From positions 62,001-126,000 of the forward strand of contig NZ_LFXA01000008.1 in assembly GCF_001187435.1 (NCBI RefSeq): a stretch of DNA of 64,000 nucleotides, read 5' to 3'. Positions 26,285 through 33,811 of the stretch are shown piece by piece; the stretch's first letter is position 1; the number at the start of each line of letters is the position of its first letter. A model generated the notes under the pieces. It was given only the letters and a program-made list of their open reading frames with translations, did no database searches and was not told the origin of the DNA. This DNA is from Streptomyces caatingaensis (GTDB taxonomy: Bacteria; Actinomycetota; Actinomycetes; Streptomycetales; Streptomycetaceae). The translations under genes were made by a program, and so were the position numbers.

Positions 26285-26633
26285 CAACCGCGCGGAGCGC
26301 GGTTTCGAGGCCTGGCGCCGGCACGGTTTCAGGACCCGGCGCGGAACGCGACCTCAAGCCCAGCGCGGAGCGCGGTTTCAGGGCACGGCGCCGAGCGCGG
26401 TTTCAGGCCCCGGGGCGGAGCTCGATCTCAAGGCCCGGCGCCAGCCCCGTTTCGGGGCCCGAGGCGGAGCCTCGGGGCAGCGGCGCAGGGGGGGCAGCCC
26501 CCGCCACGGGCGGCGGCCCCCCGGACGGGGGCGCAGGGGGCGCAGCCCCCGCCACGGGGGGCGGGGCCCCGGACGGGGGCGCAGCCCCCGCACGCCGCAC
26601 GCCGCACGCGGAGCGCGCCGGCGGCGGGGGGGA

Positions 26634-26669
26634 GGGGCGGAGCCCCTGGTAAACGGTGAAAGGGCGGGG
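26634..26669 (+). repeat. composite hairpin element, copy C
   Basis: GGGGCGGAGCCCC (26634-26646) precedes AAACGGTGAAAGGGCGGGG (26651-26669) just before the acyltransferase stop. Confidence 0.8.
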
Positions 26670-26681
26670 CTGAGGCAGGGC

Positions 26682-27857
26682 TCACAACACCCGCCCCGCC
26701 CCCGGCAACTTCCGCACCAACCACGCCAGCCCCCAACACACCGGCACCCCCACCACCCCCAAAACCCCAAACTTCACCACCGCCACCGCCGAAACCCCCC
26801 GCAACGCATACCCCATCCCCACCAACACCACCGGATGCACCAGATACACCGCAAACGCATGACGCCCCAGAAACTCCCCCACCCGCCCCTGCGAGTCAAA
26901 GCGCTCCCGGAACAGCACCACCACCCCCACGACCACACCCACCGCAAACGCCGACTCCCACCCCGCCGTCACCAACGACTGCCACGTCCCCCGCCCTTCC
27001 AGCGCCCGCGAGGGCGACAGAAGCGCCACCGGCGCGTACAGGGCCGCCGCCACGCCGGCGACCACCGCCCCCGTCCACCCGGCCCGCCGGGAGAGGGACG
27101 ACGCCCACCCCCGCCGCCGAGCCAGCACCCCCACCACGAAGAAACTCGCGTACTGCGGCAGGAAGTTGGGCGACGGCAACCCCAGCACCGGCACGTACGT
27201 CCCGTCCGGCACCCCCACCCGCCACCCGTACGTGACGACGGCCAGCCCCGCCCCGAAGGCGACGACCGCCCGCCCCCGCAACGGCCGCGCCCCGCGCCTC
27301 CCCCCGCCCACGGCGGAGGAACGCCACCCGCGCACCACCACGTACACCAGCGAGAAGACCAACAGCACCTCGACGAACCACATCGGCCCCGGATCCCACG
27401 TCACCACGTAGAAGAGCCAGTACGGCATCCCGACACCCTGCTCCGCCAGCCGCTCCCGGACCTCCCCCATCGACCCGGAATTGACCAGCGGCCGCAGCAC
27501 CAGCAGGAACGCCAGCAGCGGAATCCCCAGCCGCTTCCAGCGGTCCCGCACGAAGGCGCGCGGTCCCTTCCGCTCGTACGAAGGCGGCGTGAAATACCCG
27601 GCGATCAGGAAGAAGAACCCCATGAAGAACGCCTGGTCCAGGACGATCAATCCGTCCAGCACCGCACCCGACGCATCCCGCGCCCGCTCCGTGTAGAACC
27701 ACACGGGTACGTGGCTGTAGGTCACGGCGGCGTGGTGCAACACCACCATCACCGTCAGCACGATCCGTATGTTGTCGACGTACCGCAGCCGGGCCCCCCG
27801 CGACCCGACTCCGGCGACGTCCCCCACCGGCGCTCCCCGCACCACGTCCTGCGACAT
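26682..27857 (-). CDS. acyltransferase 3 family membrane protein
   Basis: A 391-residue integral membrane protein with about ten hydrophobic segments. It opens with LRYVDNIRIVLTVMVVLHHAAV, the N-terminal helix with the catalytic-type histidine pair of Acyl_transf_3 proteins, then GFFFLIAGYF. Such enzymes move acetyl or other acyl groups onto envelope sugars, lipids or secondary metabolites. ATG 27857 is preferred over 27863 because the GAGGGGGG site is then well spaced. The TetR gene ends 39 bases upstream on the same strand, so the two are co-transcribed. Confidence 0.87.
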   Translation of the reverse strand: MSQDVVRGAPVGDVAGVGSRGARLRYVDNIRIVLTVMVVLHHAAVTYSHVPVWFYTERARDASGAVLDGLIVLDQAFFMGFFFLIAGYFTPPSYERKGPRAFVRDRWKRLGIPLLAFLLVLRPLVNSGSMGEVRERLAEQGVGMPYWLFYVVTWDPGPMWFVEVLLVFSLVYVVVRGWRSSAVGGGRRGARPLRGRAVVAFGAGLAVVTYGWRVGVPDGTYVPVLGLPSPNFLPQYASFFVVGVLARRRGWASSLSRRAGWTGAVVAGVAAALYAPVALLSPSRALEGRGTWQSLVTAGWESAFAVGVVVGVVVLFRERFDSQGRVGEFLGRHAFAVYLVHPVVLVGMGYALRGVSAVAVVKFGVLGVVGVPVCWGLAWLVRKLPGAGRVL

Positions 27858-27895
27858 AGCCATCCCCCCTCGGAATCCCCCTGCGCCGGACGCGA

Positions 27896-28543
27896 CTACG
27901 CCCGCACGGCCTGCGCGAACAACTCGGCCAACTCCCGCGCGTGGCCCTCCAGATCGTGCTCGGGATGCACGTCCCAGTACTCGAACATCGCATCCACCCC
28001 CGCCTGCACGCTGACCGCCATCACCCGCACGTCGAACGGGCGGAACTCCCCGCTCTCCTGCCCCTCCCTGAAGATCCCCTCCAGGAACGCGTAGAGCTCC
28101 TCGCTCGTCGCCACGCCATAGCGCAACTTCCCCTCCGAGTTGCGCATGTTGTGGAAGACCTGGCCGAGCGCCGCCAACTGCGGCCGGTGCTCGCGCATAT
28201 ACGCCGCCAACGACTCGACGTACGCCCGCAGCCGCGCCCCGGGCTCCGGCGCCGCCGCCATCCGGGGCTCCATGAACGCCCCCATCTGCCCGTAGACGTG
28301 CTCCACGAGCCGTTCCAGCAGCTCCTCCTTCCCCGCGAAGTGGTACGAGATCACCCCCTTGCTGATCCCCGCCCGCTGCGCGATCCGCGCCAGGGACGCC
28401 TTCGCGTACCCCTCCTCCGCGAGCGTCCCGACGGCGGCGTCGATGATCTGCGCCCGTCGCGCCAGCTCGATGAACGAGCGATCCGCGTCCGACGTCGCCG
28501 CCTTCGCCGCCGATCGACCGCCCGGCTGATTTTCTGACCGCAT
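27896..28543 (-). CDS. TetR family transcriptional regulator
   Basis: A 215-residue TetR protein. The helix-turn-helix is ARRAQIIDAAVGTLAEEGYAKASLARIAQRAGISKGVISYHFAGKEELL, and a helical ligand-binding domain follows. It precedes the acyltransferase gene on the same strand, so it probably controls itself and that gene. Upstream, GACCGAGGTGAACCGAGGTGAA forms a short direct repeat (about 28578-28600). Start chosen at MRSENQPGG; the frame extends 41 codons upstream without support. Confidence 0.9.
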   Translation of the reverse strand: MRSENQPGGRSAAKAATSDADRSFIELARRAQIIDAAVGTLAEEGYAKASLARIAQRAGISKGVISYHFAGKEELLERLVEHVYGQMGAFMEPRMAAAPEPGARLRAYVESLAAYMREHRPQLAALGQVFHNMRNSEGKLRYGVATSEELYAFLEGIFREGQESGEFRPFDVRVMAVSVQAGVDAMFEYWDVHPEHDLEGHARELAELFAQAVRA

Positions 28544-28655
28544 GGCCAAAACCTTAGTCGGGCGGCCAGGCTCTGTAAAGACCGAGGTGAACCGAGGTGA
28601 ACTGCACACACACGCGGGGCCCGTGCACTCGGCCCGGGCCCCGCCACTTCCCCGC

Positions 28656-28928
28656 TCAGACCACAAGCCGCTCCACCGGCTTGTGCGTGTGCTGCTCGAT
28701 GTCCGCCGCCGCCTGGTGCAACAGCTGATTGGTCAGCGACGACATGGCGCGCGCGGCGGCGAGTTCGTCCCCGATCGCCGGGACGTTCTCGTCCGACGGG
28801 TTCCGCCGCGCGACCCCTTCGCCGACCATCGCCCCGGAGGCGGCTCCGCTCAGCCGCGCCTCGGCACTGACCGTGTCGGCGTTCTCCTTGATGCTGATCT
28901 GGACGTTCCAGCTCTTCATGGCGGTCAT
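28656..28928 (-). CDS. DUF1876 small protein, copy 2
   Basis: A 90-residue paralogue of the DUF1876 protein at 25289. It shares MVGEGVARRNPSDENVPAIGDELAAARAM and the KSWNVQI start. An AGGAGG site lies about 8 bases before the ATG at 28928; an ATG three codons later is possible. Function unknown. Confidence 0.88.
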   Translation of the reverse strand: MTAMKSWNVQISIKENADTVSAEARLSGAASGAMVGEGVARRNPSDENVPAIGDELAAARAMSSLTNQLLHQAAADIEQHTHKPVERLVV

Positions 28929-28997
28929 CGGAGAGCCCTCCTCCTGCTCCGGCCACTTACTCTCCATGGTCACACCGCCACGCGGCCCCCGCACGCG

Positions 28998-29177
28998 CTA
29001 CCGCACCTCGCGGCGGCGGGGCCGGCGTACGGGCCGGGGCGCCCGCCCGTCCGGCGGCCCGACGGCCTGCCCGAGCGCCCGGTAGTCGACCACACGGCGC
29101 GTACCGCAACGACCGCACGTGGCGACGCCGTTGGACGTCGTCCAGGCGTCGTCCGGGTGCGGGCACCCGCCCTTCAT
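28998..29177 (-). CDS. 59-residue zinc-ribbon-like small protein
   Basis: A small frame, MKGGCPHPDDAW then ATCGRCGTRRVVDYR, with a basic Arg/Pro-rich tail. Four possible metal ligands (Cys-His ... CxxC) suggest a zinc ribbon. Its ATG overlaps the stop of the upstream small gene in an ATGA arrangement (29174-29177), pointing to translational coupling. I do not recognise a named family. It is divergent, with its partner, from the XRE regulator at 29449. Confidence 0.6.
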   Translation of the reverse strand: MKGGCPHPDDAWTTSNGVATCGRCGTRRVVDYRALGQAVGPPDGRAPRPVRRPRRREVR

Positions 29178-29344
29178 CGGGCGGGCTCCGGATGATCGCG
29201 ACGCCGGTGCTCGGCGAGGGCGTTGATCGCCCGCTGCGTGGCACGGAAGTCGCGCAGCCGCCAGGCCGCCGCCCGCTCCACGAGGAGGGCGGCGCAGAGC
29301 AGGCAGGAGGAGTCACCCGGTCGCGGGGAGATTGTGTTACTCAC
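29174..29344 (-). CDS. 56-residue small protein with CxxC
   Basis: It reads SSCLLCAALLVERAAAWRLRDFRATQRAINALAEHRRRDHP after a GTG at 29344. A single CxxC motif is followed by an amphipathic, Arg-rich helix. The ribosome site is weak (GGGA three bases before). It is coupled by ATGA overlap to the zinc-ribbon gene. The pair is divergent from the XRE/DUF397 module and may belong to it. Function unknown. Confidence 0.5.
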   Translation of the reverse strand: MSNTISPRPGDSSCLLCAALLVERAAAWRLRDFRATQRAINALAEHRRRDHPEPAR

Positions 29345-29448
29345 GGTCCCAGCGTGGTCGGCGCCGCGTAGCGTCGGAAGCCACGTCCGGGGGACGAGGG
29401 GGCCGGGTCGCCCCCGTGTCCCCCCGCCCACCGGGAGGGGTGCGGCCG

Positions 29449-30255
29449 ATGGCCAGGCAAGCGCCGCCGAACTGGCGGTACTGCGGGAACCAGGTGAAGC
29501 TCTGGCGCTTCAGGGCGGGGGTGAGCCGCGAGAGGCTGGCGGAGGAGGCGAACTACACCGTCGAGACGGTGAAGGCGATGGAGCAGGGCCGTCGGCGTCC
29601 TACGCGGCGTCTCCTGGAGGTCGCCGACCAGTTGTGCGGCGCGGACGGTCTGCTCCTGGCCGCAGTGGGCTATCTCGCCCCCGAACCACCTGCCTCGAAC
29701 GTGGAGGAGTTCTTCACCGTGGAGGAGGAAGCGGTTTCGATCGCCTCCTACGAGCCGCTTTTCGTCCCCGGCCTGCTCCAGACCGAGGAGTACATCAGGG
29801 CCCTGGTCACGAGCCACTGGCCACCCGTGGAGGGCGACGTGATCGAGGAACGCGTCGCGAAGCGGCTCAAGCGACAGGAGAAGCTGACCGCACGACCGTA
29901 CTCGCTCTTCCACTACGTCATTTACGAAGCGGCGCTGAGGAGCGGAATCGGCGGAACGGCCGTGATGAAAGGGCAGTTGGAACACCTTCTGCGCGTCGCC
30001 GAGTTCCCCAACGTCTCCCTTCAGGTCCTCCCTGCCGATACCGGGCAGTCCATCGCCCTCGTCGGGCCCATCCTGGTGGCGGAAACGGCGGAGCACCAGC
30101 AACTTGGATACGTGGAGGGCCTGAACACCCAGGTGTTGCACAGTGACGCCGCGACGGTCAGCAGCTTCACCCAGTGCCTCGGGCGGCTCCGCATGGAAGC
30201 ACTCGGCGCGGAGGGGTCTGCGCGATTCATCAGGAAGCTGGCAGAGGAACTATGA
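29449..30255 (+). CDS. XRE-family regulator with DUF5753 domain, second copy
   Basis: A 268-residue protein with an N-terminal helix-turn-helix (VKLWRFRAGVSRERLAEEANYTVETVKAMEQGRRRP) and a DUF5753 domain (SYEPLFVPGLLQTEEYIRAL, LLRVAEFPNVSLQVLPADTG). ATG 29449 has GGGAGGGG about 8 bases upstream. Its TGA overlaps the ATG of the next gene (ATGA), a DUF397 protein, forming the standard Streptomyces pair. This is the second such module in the window. Confidence 0.9.
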   Translation: MARQAPPNWRYCGNQVKLWRFRAGVSRERLAEEANYTVETVKAMEQGRRRPTRRLLEVADQLCGADGLLLAAVGYLAPEPPASNVEEFFTVEEEAVSIASYEPLFVPGLLQTEEYIRALVTSHWPPVEGDVIEERVAKRLKRQEKLTARPYSLFHYVIYEAALRSGIGGTAVMKGQLEHLLRVAEFPNVSLQVLPADTGQSIALVGPILVAETAEHQQLGYVEGLNTQVLHSDAATVSSFTQCLGRLRMEALGAEGSARFIRKLAEEL

Positions 30256-30431
30256 ACAACTCCCCGTGGATCAGATCGAGTTATAGCACCGGGTCAGGCA
30301 ACAACTGTCTGGAGCTGCGGCCACGCCCGCACGTCGTCCACGTCCGGGACTCGAAGCTCGGGGTGAGCCTCCGGCTCTCCTTCGGGACGACGACGTGGGC
30401 AGACTTCGTGACCTCGTTATCCGACACCTGA
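30252..30431 (+). CDS. DUF397 family small protein, second copy
   Basis: A 59-residue DUF397 protein: WIRSSYSTGSGNNCLELRP, then HVRDSKLGVSLRLSFGTTTWADFV. It is translationally coupled to the XRE/DUF5753 gene. Codon 56 is TTA (30417-30419), the rare leucine codon read by the bldA tRNA in Streptomyces, so full translation may depend on developmental stage. Confidence 0.88.
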   Translation: MNNSPWIRSSYSTGSGNNCLELRPRPHVVHVRDSKLGVSLRLSFGTTTWADFVTSLSDT

Positions 30432-30529
30432 GACCCGGGATTCGGGGGCCGGGATCCGAACGGCCTTTCCAAGGAATGGGTGGCCGGCTTGGCCCACCCA
30501 CCCTCCCAACTCGCCTGCGCAACGCGCAC

Positions 30530-30892
30530 ATGACCGATTCCGATCGAGTCGCGGCAACGGGCCCCGTCGCGGGCCACCTGCGCCGCACCAGGGAGCGGGT
30601 GAACGAGGACGGCACGCAGTGGGTGACCCGTACGCACTCCTCACTCCCGCCGGAGCGGGTGGCGCGGCCGGCGCGGCCCGCACCGCGTCCGGTGGCCGTG
30701 GTGGAGTGCACGGCGTGCGGCACGGCGGACTTCCCCGAGGAGATGCCGGGCGGCCTGTGCGGGCCGTGCCGTGTGAGGGTCGAGGAGAGGGAAGTGACCG
30801 TGGAGCAGGCGGAGTTGGTGCGGGAGCTGCGCGCCCGGTTGCAGGAGGGGCGTGAGGAGTTCCGCCGCAGGCTGCGGACGGGCCGCTCCTGA
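30530..30892 (+). CDS. 120-residue protein with a small zinc-ribbon
   Basis: The central part reads VECTACGTADFPEEMPGGLCGPCRVRV, a four-cysteine ribbon (CxxC...CxxC), followed by a charged helix of about 40 residues likely to form a coiled coil. I do not recognise a named family. The ATG at 30530 has no obvious ribosome site, so it could be leaderless. It follows the XRE/DUF397 pair on the same strand and is convergent with the Gly/His-rich gene. Confidence 0.6.
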   Translation: MTDSDRVAATGPVAGHLRRTRERVNEDGTQWVTRTHSSLPPERVARPARPAPRPVAVVECTACGTADFPEEMPGGLCGPCRVRVEEREVTVEQAELVRELRARLQEGREEFRRRLRTGRS

Positions 30893-30895
30893 CGC

Positions 30896-31219
30896 CTACC
30901 AGCCGCCTCCGCCGTCGAAGCCGCCGCCGTCGTGGCCGCCGCCGTGATGACCGCCGCCACCGTCGTGGTGACCACCGCCGTGGTAGCCGCCCCCGTGGTG
31001 ACCACCGCCATGGTGACCGCCACCGCCGTGGTGACCGCCACCGTGGTGACCACTGGTCGCGTCACCACCCCCGCCACCCCCGTCCCCACCGGGGTCGACG
31101 TACCCGCCACCGGCGCCGCCGCCGGCCGCCGGGGACGGGGAACGGGAACCGGCGGACCCCGGCCGCGCCTTCGGCCTGCGCCCGAACAACGCCTGAACGA
31201 TCCGCTTCACCCGTCCCAT
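30896..31219 (-). CDS. Gly/His-rich low-complexity protein
   Basis: A 107-residue protein. The first 30 residues are basic (MGRVKRIVQALFGRRPKARPG), then about 60 residues consist almost entirely of HHGGG-type repeats ending in GFDGGGGW. About a sixth of all residues are histidine, so metal binding (zinc, copper or nickel) is plausible. No signal peptide is evident. ATG 31219 has GAGGGG about 4 bases upstream; a GTG at 31234 is an alternative that overlaps the hydrolase stop. It follows the alpha/beta hydrolase by 7 bases and is probably co-transcribed. Confidence 0.65.
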   Translation of the reverse strand: MGRVKRIVQALFGRRPKARPGSAGSRSPSPAAGGGAGGGYVDPGGDGGGGGGDATSGHHGGGHHGGGGHHGGGHHGGGYHGGGHHDGGGGHHGGGHDGGGFDGGGGW

Positions 31220-31226
31220 CGACCCC

Positions 31227-32027
31227 TCACTCACTAGGCTGCGCGTCTGCGCGGAGGAAGTCCTCCACGACGCGGATCAATTCCAACGGTGTCTCGTCCA
31301 TCGGGTAGTGGCCGGCCGAAACGAGCTCGTGTATCTGCCCGTTGGGGAACCAGCGGAGCCAGGTGGCACGTGTGACGGCGGCGGTGATCGCGGGGTCCAG
31401 GGCCCCGACGACCGCGAGGGCGGACACGGTGGAGCCCTCGATCTCGGCGTGGAAGTCGTCGTGGGACCAGGAGTGGAGCCAGGCGCGGAAGGCGGCGGGG
31501 TCGCTGCGGTCGAGCGAGCGCTGGACCATGCGGTCGAGCCAGCGGTCGGGCCGCCGGCCGCCGGAGGTGGTGTCGATGATGGCCCGCCGGTGGGCGGGGA
31601 GGTGGGCGGAGGCGGTGAAGAGCTCCCACTGTTCGGGCGGGAGGGGGAGGCCGGAGGCGGGGACGGGCGTGATGCCGACGATCCGGCGGACGCGGTGCGG
31701 CGCGAGGGCCAGGACGCGCTGGACGACGCTGCCGCCCATGGAGTGCCCGACGAGGGAGAAGCGGTCCCAGCCGAGCTTGTCGGCCACCGCGAGGACGTCG
31801 GCGGCGCCCTCGGCGGTCGTGAACTCCCCGGCGACGTTGCGGGCTTCGCCGTAGCCGCGCAGGTCGGGGACGGCGTACTGGAACGCGTCCCGGTCGACGT
31901 CCGGCTCGACGGCGTCGAAGGCGGAGCGGTCGGCGAGCCAGCCGTGGACGGCGATGACCTTGTGGGGCCCGGTGCCGTGCAGGGCGTGGGGCAGGACGAA
32001 GGGGAGAACCACGTCGACTCCTCGCAT
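31227..32027 (-). CDS. alpha/beta hydrolase
   Basis: A 266-residue alpha/beta-fold hydrolase with the oxyanion motif HGW (28-30), nucleophile elbow GHSMGG (Ser96), acid in GALDPAIT and base in SAGHYPMDE. No signal peptide is seen. Substrate unknown; the overall pattern resembles small-molecule esterases or haloperoxidase-like hydrolases. Start MRGVDVVLPF chosen; the longer frame upstream lacks support. Followed closely by the Gly/His-rich gene. Confidence 0.85.
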   Translation of the reverse strand: MRGVDVVLPFVLPHALHGTGPHKVIAVHGWLADRSAFDAVEPDVDRDAFQYAVPDLRGYGEARNVAGEFTTAEGAADVLAVADKLGWDRFSLVGHSMGGSVVQRVLALAPHRVRRIVGITPVPASGLPLPPEQWELFTASAHLPAHRRAIIDTTSGGRRPDRWLDRMVQRSLDRSDPAAFRAWLHSWSHDDFHAEIEGSTVSALAVVGALDPAITAAVTRATWLRWFPNGQIHELVSAGHYPMDETPLELIRVVEDFLRADAQPSE

Positions 32028-32200
32028 CGCGCGACGGTTCAGGGTAGTTGGCGGGCGGTGGCGGACGGGAGTACGCGAACCGGCCAGGGCGCGCGTGTGC
32101 ACCGTGCGCAACCGTTCGGTCACGGTGAGCGCATGGGGGTGCCGGGGCGGGGGAAAGGTCCTGGTGAGCACCACGTCATCAGCAACACGGAGGAATCCGC

Positions 32201-32560
32201 GTGAAATTGCGTTCCTGGTCCGTCGCCGCGGCCCTGTCCCTGGCGGCGCTCCTCATGCCGGCCGCGAACGCGGCCGCCGCCCCGGCCGGCGGCCCGCCCC
32301 CCTGCCCCGGCGGCTCCGTCTGCTTCTACACGGGTACGGACTTCCACGGCTCCAGCTGGGAGTGGACGGCCACCAGCGGCTACCGCGACCTGCCGCCCCA
32401 ACTCCACGACAACGTCGGCTCGTTCGTCGCCTCCACGGAGGCGTGCTTCATCAACTGGCAGCCGAAAGAGACGCGCGCGGTGCACAACGGGGACTGGCGG
32501 CGTTCCTACAAAGGCGACTTCGGCGGGAGGATCGACGGGGTGAACGGCGGTCACTGCTGA
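32201..32560 (+). CDS. secreted peptidase-inhibitor family I36 protein
   Basis: A 119-residue secreted protein. A clear signal peptide (MKLRSWSVAAALSLAALLMPAANA) precedes a beta-gamma-crystallin-like domain: CPGGSVCFYTGTDFHGSSWEW and DNVGSFVASTEACF, ending NGGHC. Four cysteines probably pair. I36 proteins such as SMI inhibit metalloproteases. GGAGG lies 7 bases before the GTG start. It is monocistronic. Confidence 0.85.
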   Translation: MKLRSWSVAAALSLAALLMPAANAAAAPAGGPPPCPGGSVCFYTGTDFHGSSWEWTATSGYRDLPPQLHDNVGSFVASTEACFINWQPKETRAVHNGDWRRSYKGDFGGRIDGVNGGHC

Positions 32561-33146
32561 GAGCGCCGGGCCGCGCCCCATAGGCCCGTGAGCGGAGTTG
32601 GGCCGCACACGACCGCCCCGGGGCGCGGCAGCGCTCACCGCACAACGGCACCGGGCCGCCCCGCACCAGCCGAGCGGGTCCGGCCCGCGGCCACCCCCCT
32701 CCGCCGCACCGGAGGCCGGCTCCCATCCCGTCCGGCACTTCCGGACCCCCAGCCCGTCCGGCGCTACCGGATCCCCAGTCCGTCCGGCGCTACCGGATCC
32801 CCAGTCCGTCCGGCGCTACCGGATCCCCAGTCCGTCCGGCGCTTGAGGACGAGCGGCGGAGCCGCGATCGAGCCCGTCCGGCGTTTGAGGATGGGCGCGC
32901 GGGCGCGGTACCGGGGGGCTCGACGCCGGGGCGCGGCGCCAAGGGGTCGGCGCAGGAGAGCGGCGCAGGGGGCTCAGCGCAGGGGCGCGGCGCAGAAGCG
33001 TGACACAGAAGCGCGACCCCCGCCGAGCCACCGGGGGCCACCCGGAAAGCCGACGACGCCACCCATGGCGTCACCTGACGCCACAAGCGACGCCAAGTAG
33101 CGCCACCCCCTTGCGCATGGCGCCATCGTGGTGCCATGATGGCGTC
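32561..33146. repeat. gap with 26-base tandem repeats and a palindrome-rich operator
   Basis: No gene is seen. The word CGTCCGGC recurs at 32729, 32755, 32781, 32807 and 32833, exactly 26 bases apart, within a unit that also contains CTACCGGATCCCCAG. The last copy continues as GCGCTTGAGGA, the same word as the inverted repeat at 26237. The right end (33065-33146) holds the operator described separately. Confidence 0.85.
33065..33146 (+). promoter_or_regulatory. palindrome-rich operator before the RHH-type regulator
   Basis: The stretch contains TGGCGTCA-CC-TGACGCCA (33066-33083, perfect 8-base arms), GACGCCA (33089), GCGCCA (33100), the palindrome ATGGCGCCAT (33117-33126) and TGGCGTCA (33140-33147) running into the start codon. 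Repeats of one half-site immediately before a ribbon-helix-helix gene suggest cooperative autorepression. Confidence 0.65.
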
Positions 33147-33713
33147 ATGGACCTGACCCCCTACGTCGACACCCTCCGCCGAGAACTCGCCGTCGCCGCC
33201 GAGGCCGGCGGCAAGGAATCCCGCGAGCTCGCCGAGCGCCTCACCGCTCCCCTCGAGTCGGCGACCCGCCTGACGATGCTCAACGTGCTCTCCGCCGCGA
33301 TGGACGAGATCACCCGCGAGCTCGCCCCGGGCTCGGTCGACGTACGGCTCCGCGGTCTCGACCCGGACTTCGTCGTGACGCCACCGCCCGCCGACAGCGG
33401 CCGGACGGAAACGGCGGCCACGCTCCCCGTCGAGCCGCCGATGGCCCCGACCGCGGCCCTGCCCCCGCCCCCGGCCACGGCCACGGCCCCCGCCGAAGGC
33501 GAGGACGGCGCCACCGCCCGCGTGAACCTCCGCCTCCCGGCCCGCCTCAAAGCCCGTGCGGAGGAGGCCGCGGCCCGCGAGGGCCTGTCGGTCAACGCCT
33601 GGCTGGTGCGCGTCGTGGCGGCCGCGGTCGACAGCACCCCCCACCCCCGTACGACGCACACGCCCCAGAAGGCCCACTCCGTAGGCCAGACCATCACGGG
33701 CTGGGTGCGCTGA
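33147..33713 (+). CDS. ribbon-helix-helix (HicB/Arc-like) DNA-binding protein
   Basis: A 188-residue protein. An N-terminal helical region (TPYVDTLRRELAVAAEAGGKESRELAERL) precedes a Pro/Ala-rich linker, and the C-terminal part VNLRLPARLKARAEEAAAREGLSVNAWLVRVVAAAVD is a classic ribbon-helix-helix. This layout fits Streptomyces HicB-type proteins linked to the next gene, a DUF4097 protein. There is no ribosome site before the ATG, and the operator half-site abuts it, so the mRNA may be leaderless. It is probably a repressor of the 33.1-36.5 kb genes. Confidence 0.82.
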   Translation: MDLTPYVDTLRRELAVAAEAGGKESRELAERLTAPLESATRLTMLNVLSAAMDEITRELAPGSVDVRLRGLDPDFVVTPPPADSGRTETAATLPVEPPMAPTAALPPPPATATAPAEGEDGATARVNLRLPARLKARAEEAAAREGLSVNAWLVRVVAAAVDSTPHPRTTHTPQKAHSVGQTITGWVR

Positions 33714-33811
33714 GCCCCAGCGCCCCCCCAAAAAAACGACACCCCAACACCCCAACCCCAACACCCCAACGCCACCCACCCGGCACACCGCACCAAGAGG
33801 ACGGATCAGCC

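Larger units (their letters stand above)
25565..26681. repeat. gene-free repeat-rich region
   Basis: I see no gene in this 1.1 kb. In order it contains poly-purine GGGTGCGG runs (25610-25735), a composite AAACGGTGAAAGGGCGGGG plus hairpin on the minus strand (25749-25786), eight tandem 16-base repeats (25891-26018), a 22-base inverted repeat (26237-26284), about six degenerate copies of a GCGCGGAGCGCGGTTTCAGG word (26285-26470), GGGGGCGCAGCCCCCGCC words (26480-26600), and a second composite element on the plus strand (26634-26669). Confidence 0.8.

Noticed and set aside
25595..26357. Long open frames through the 16-base repeats on both strands
   Set aside because: A 16-base unit keeps all frames open; the predicted proteins are low-complexity products of the DNA repeat with no family resemblance.
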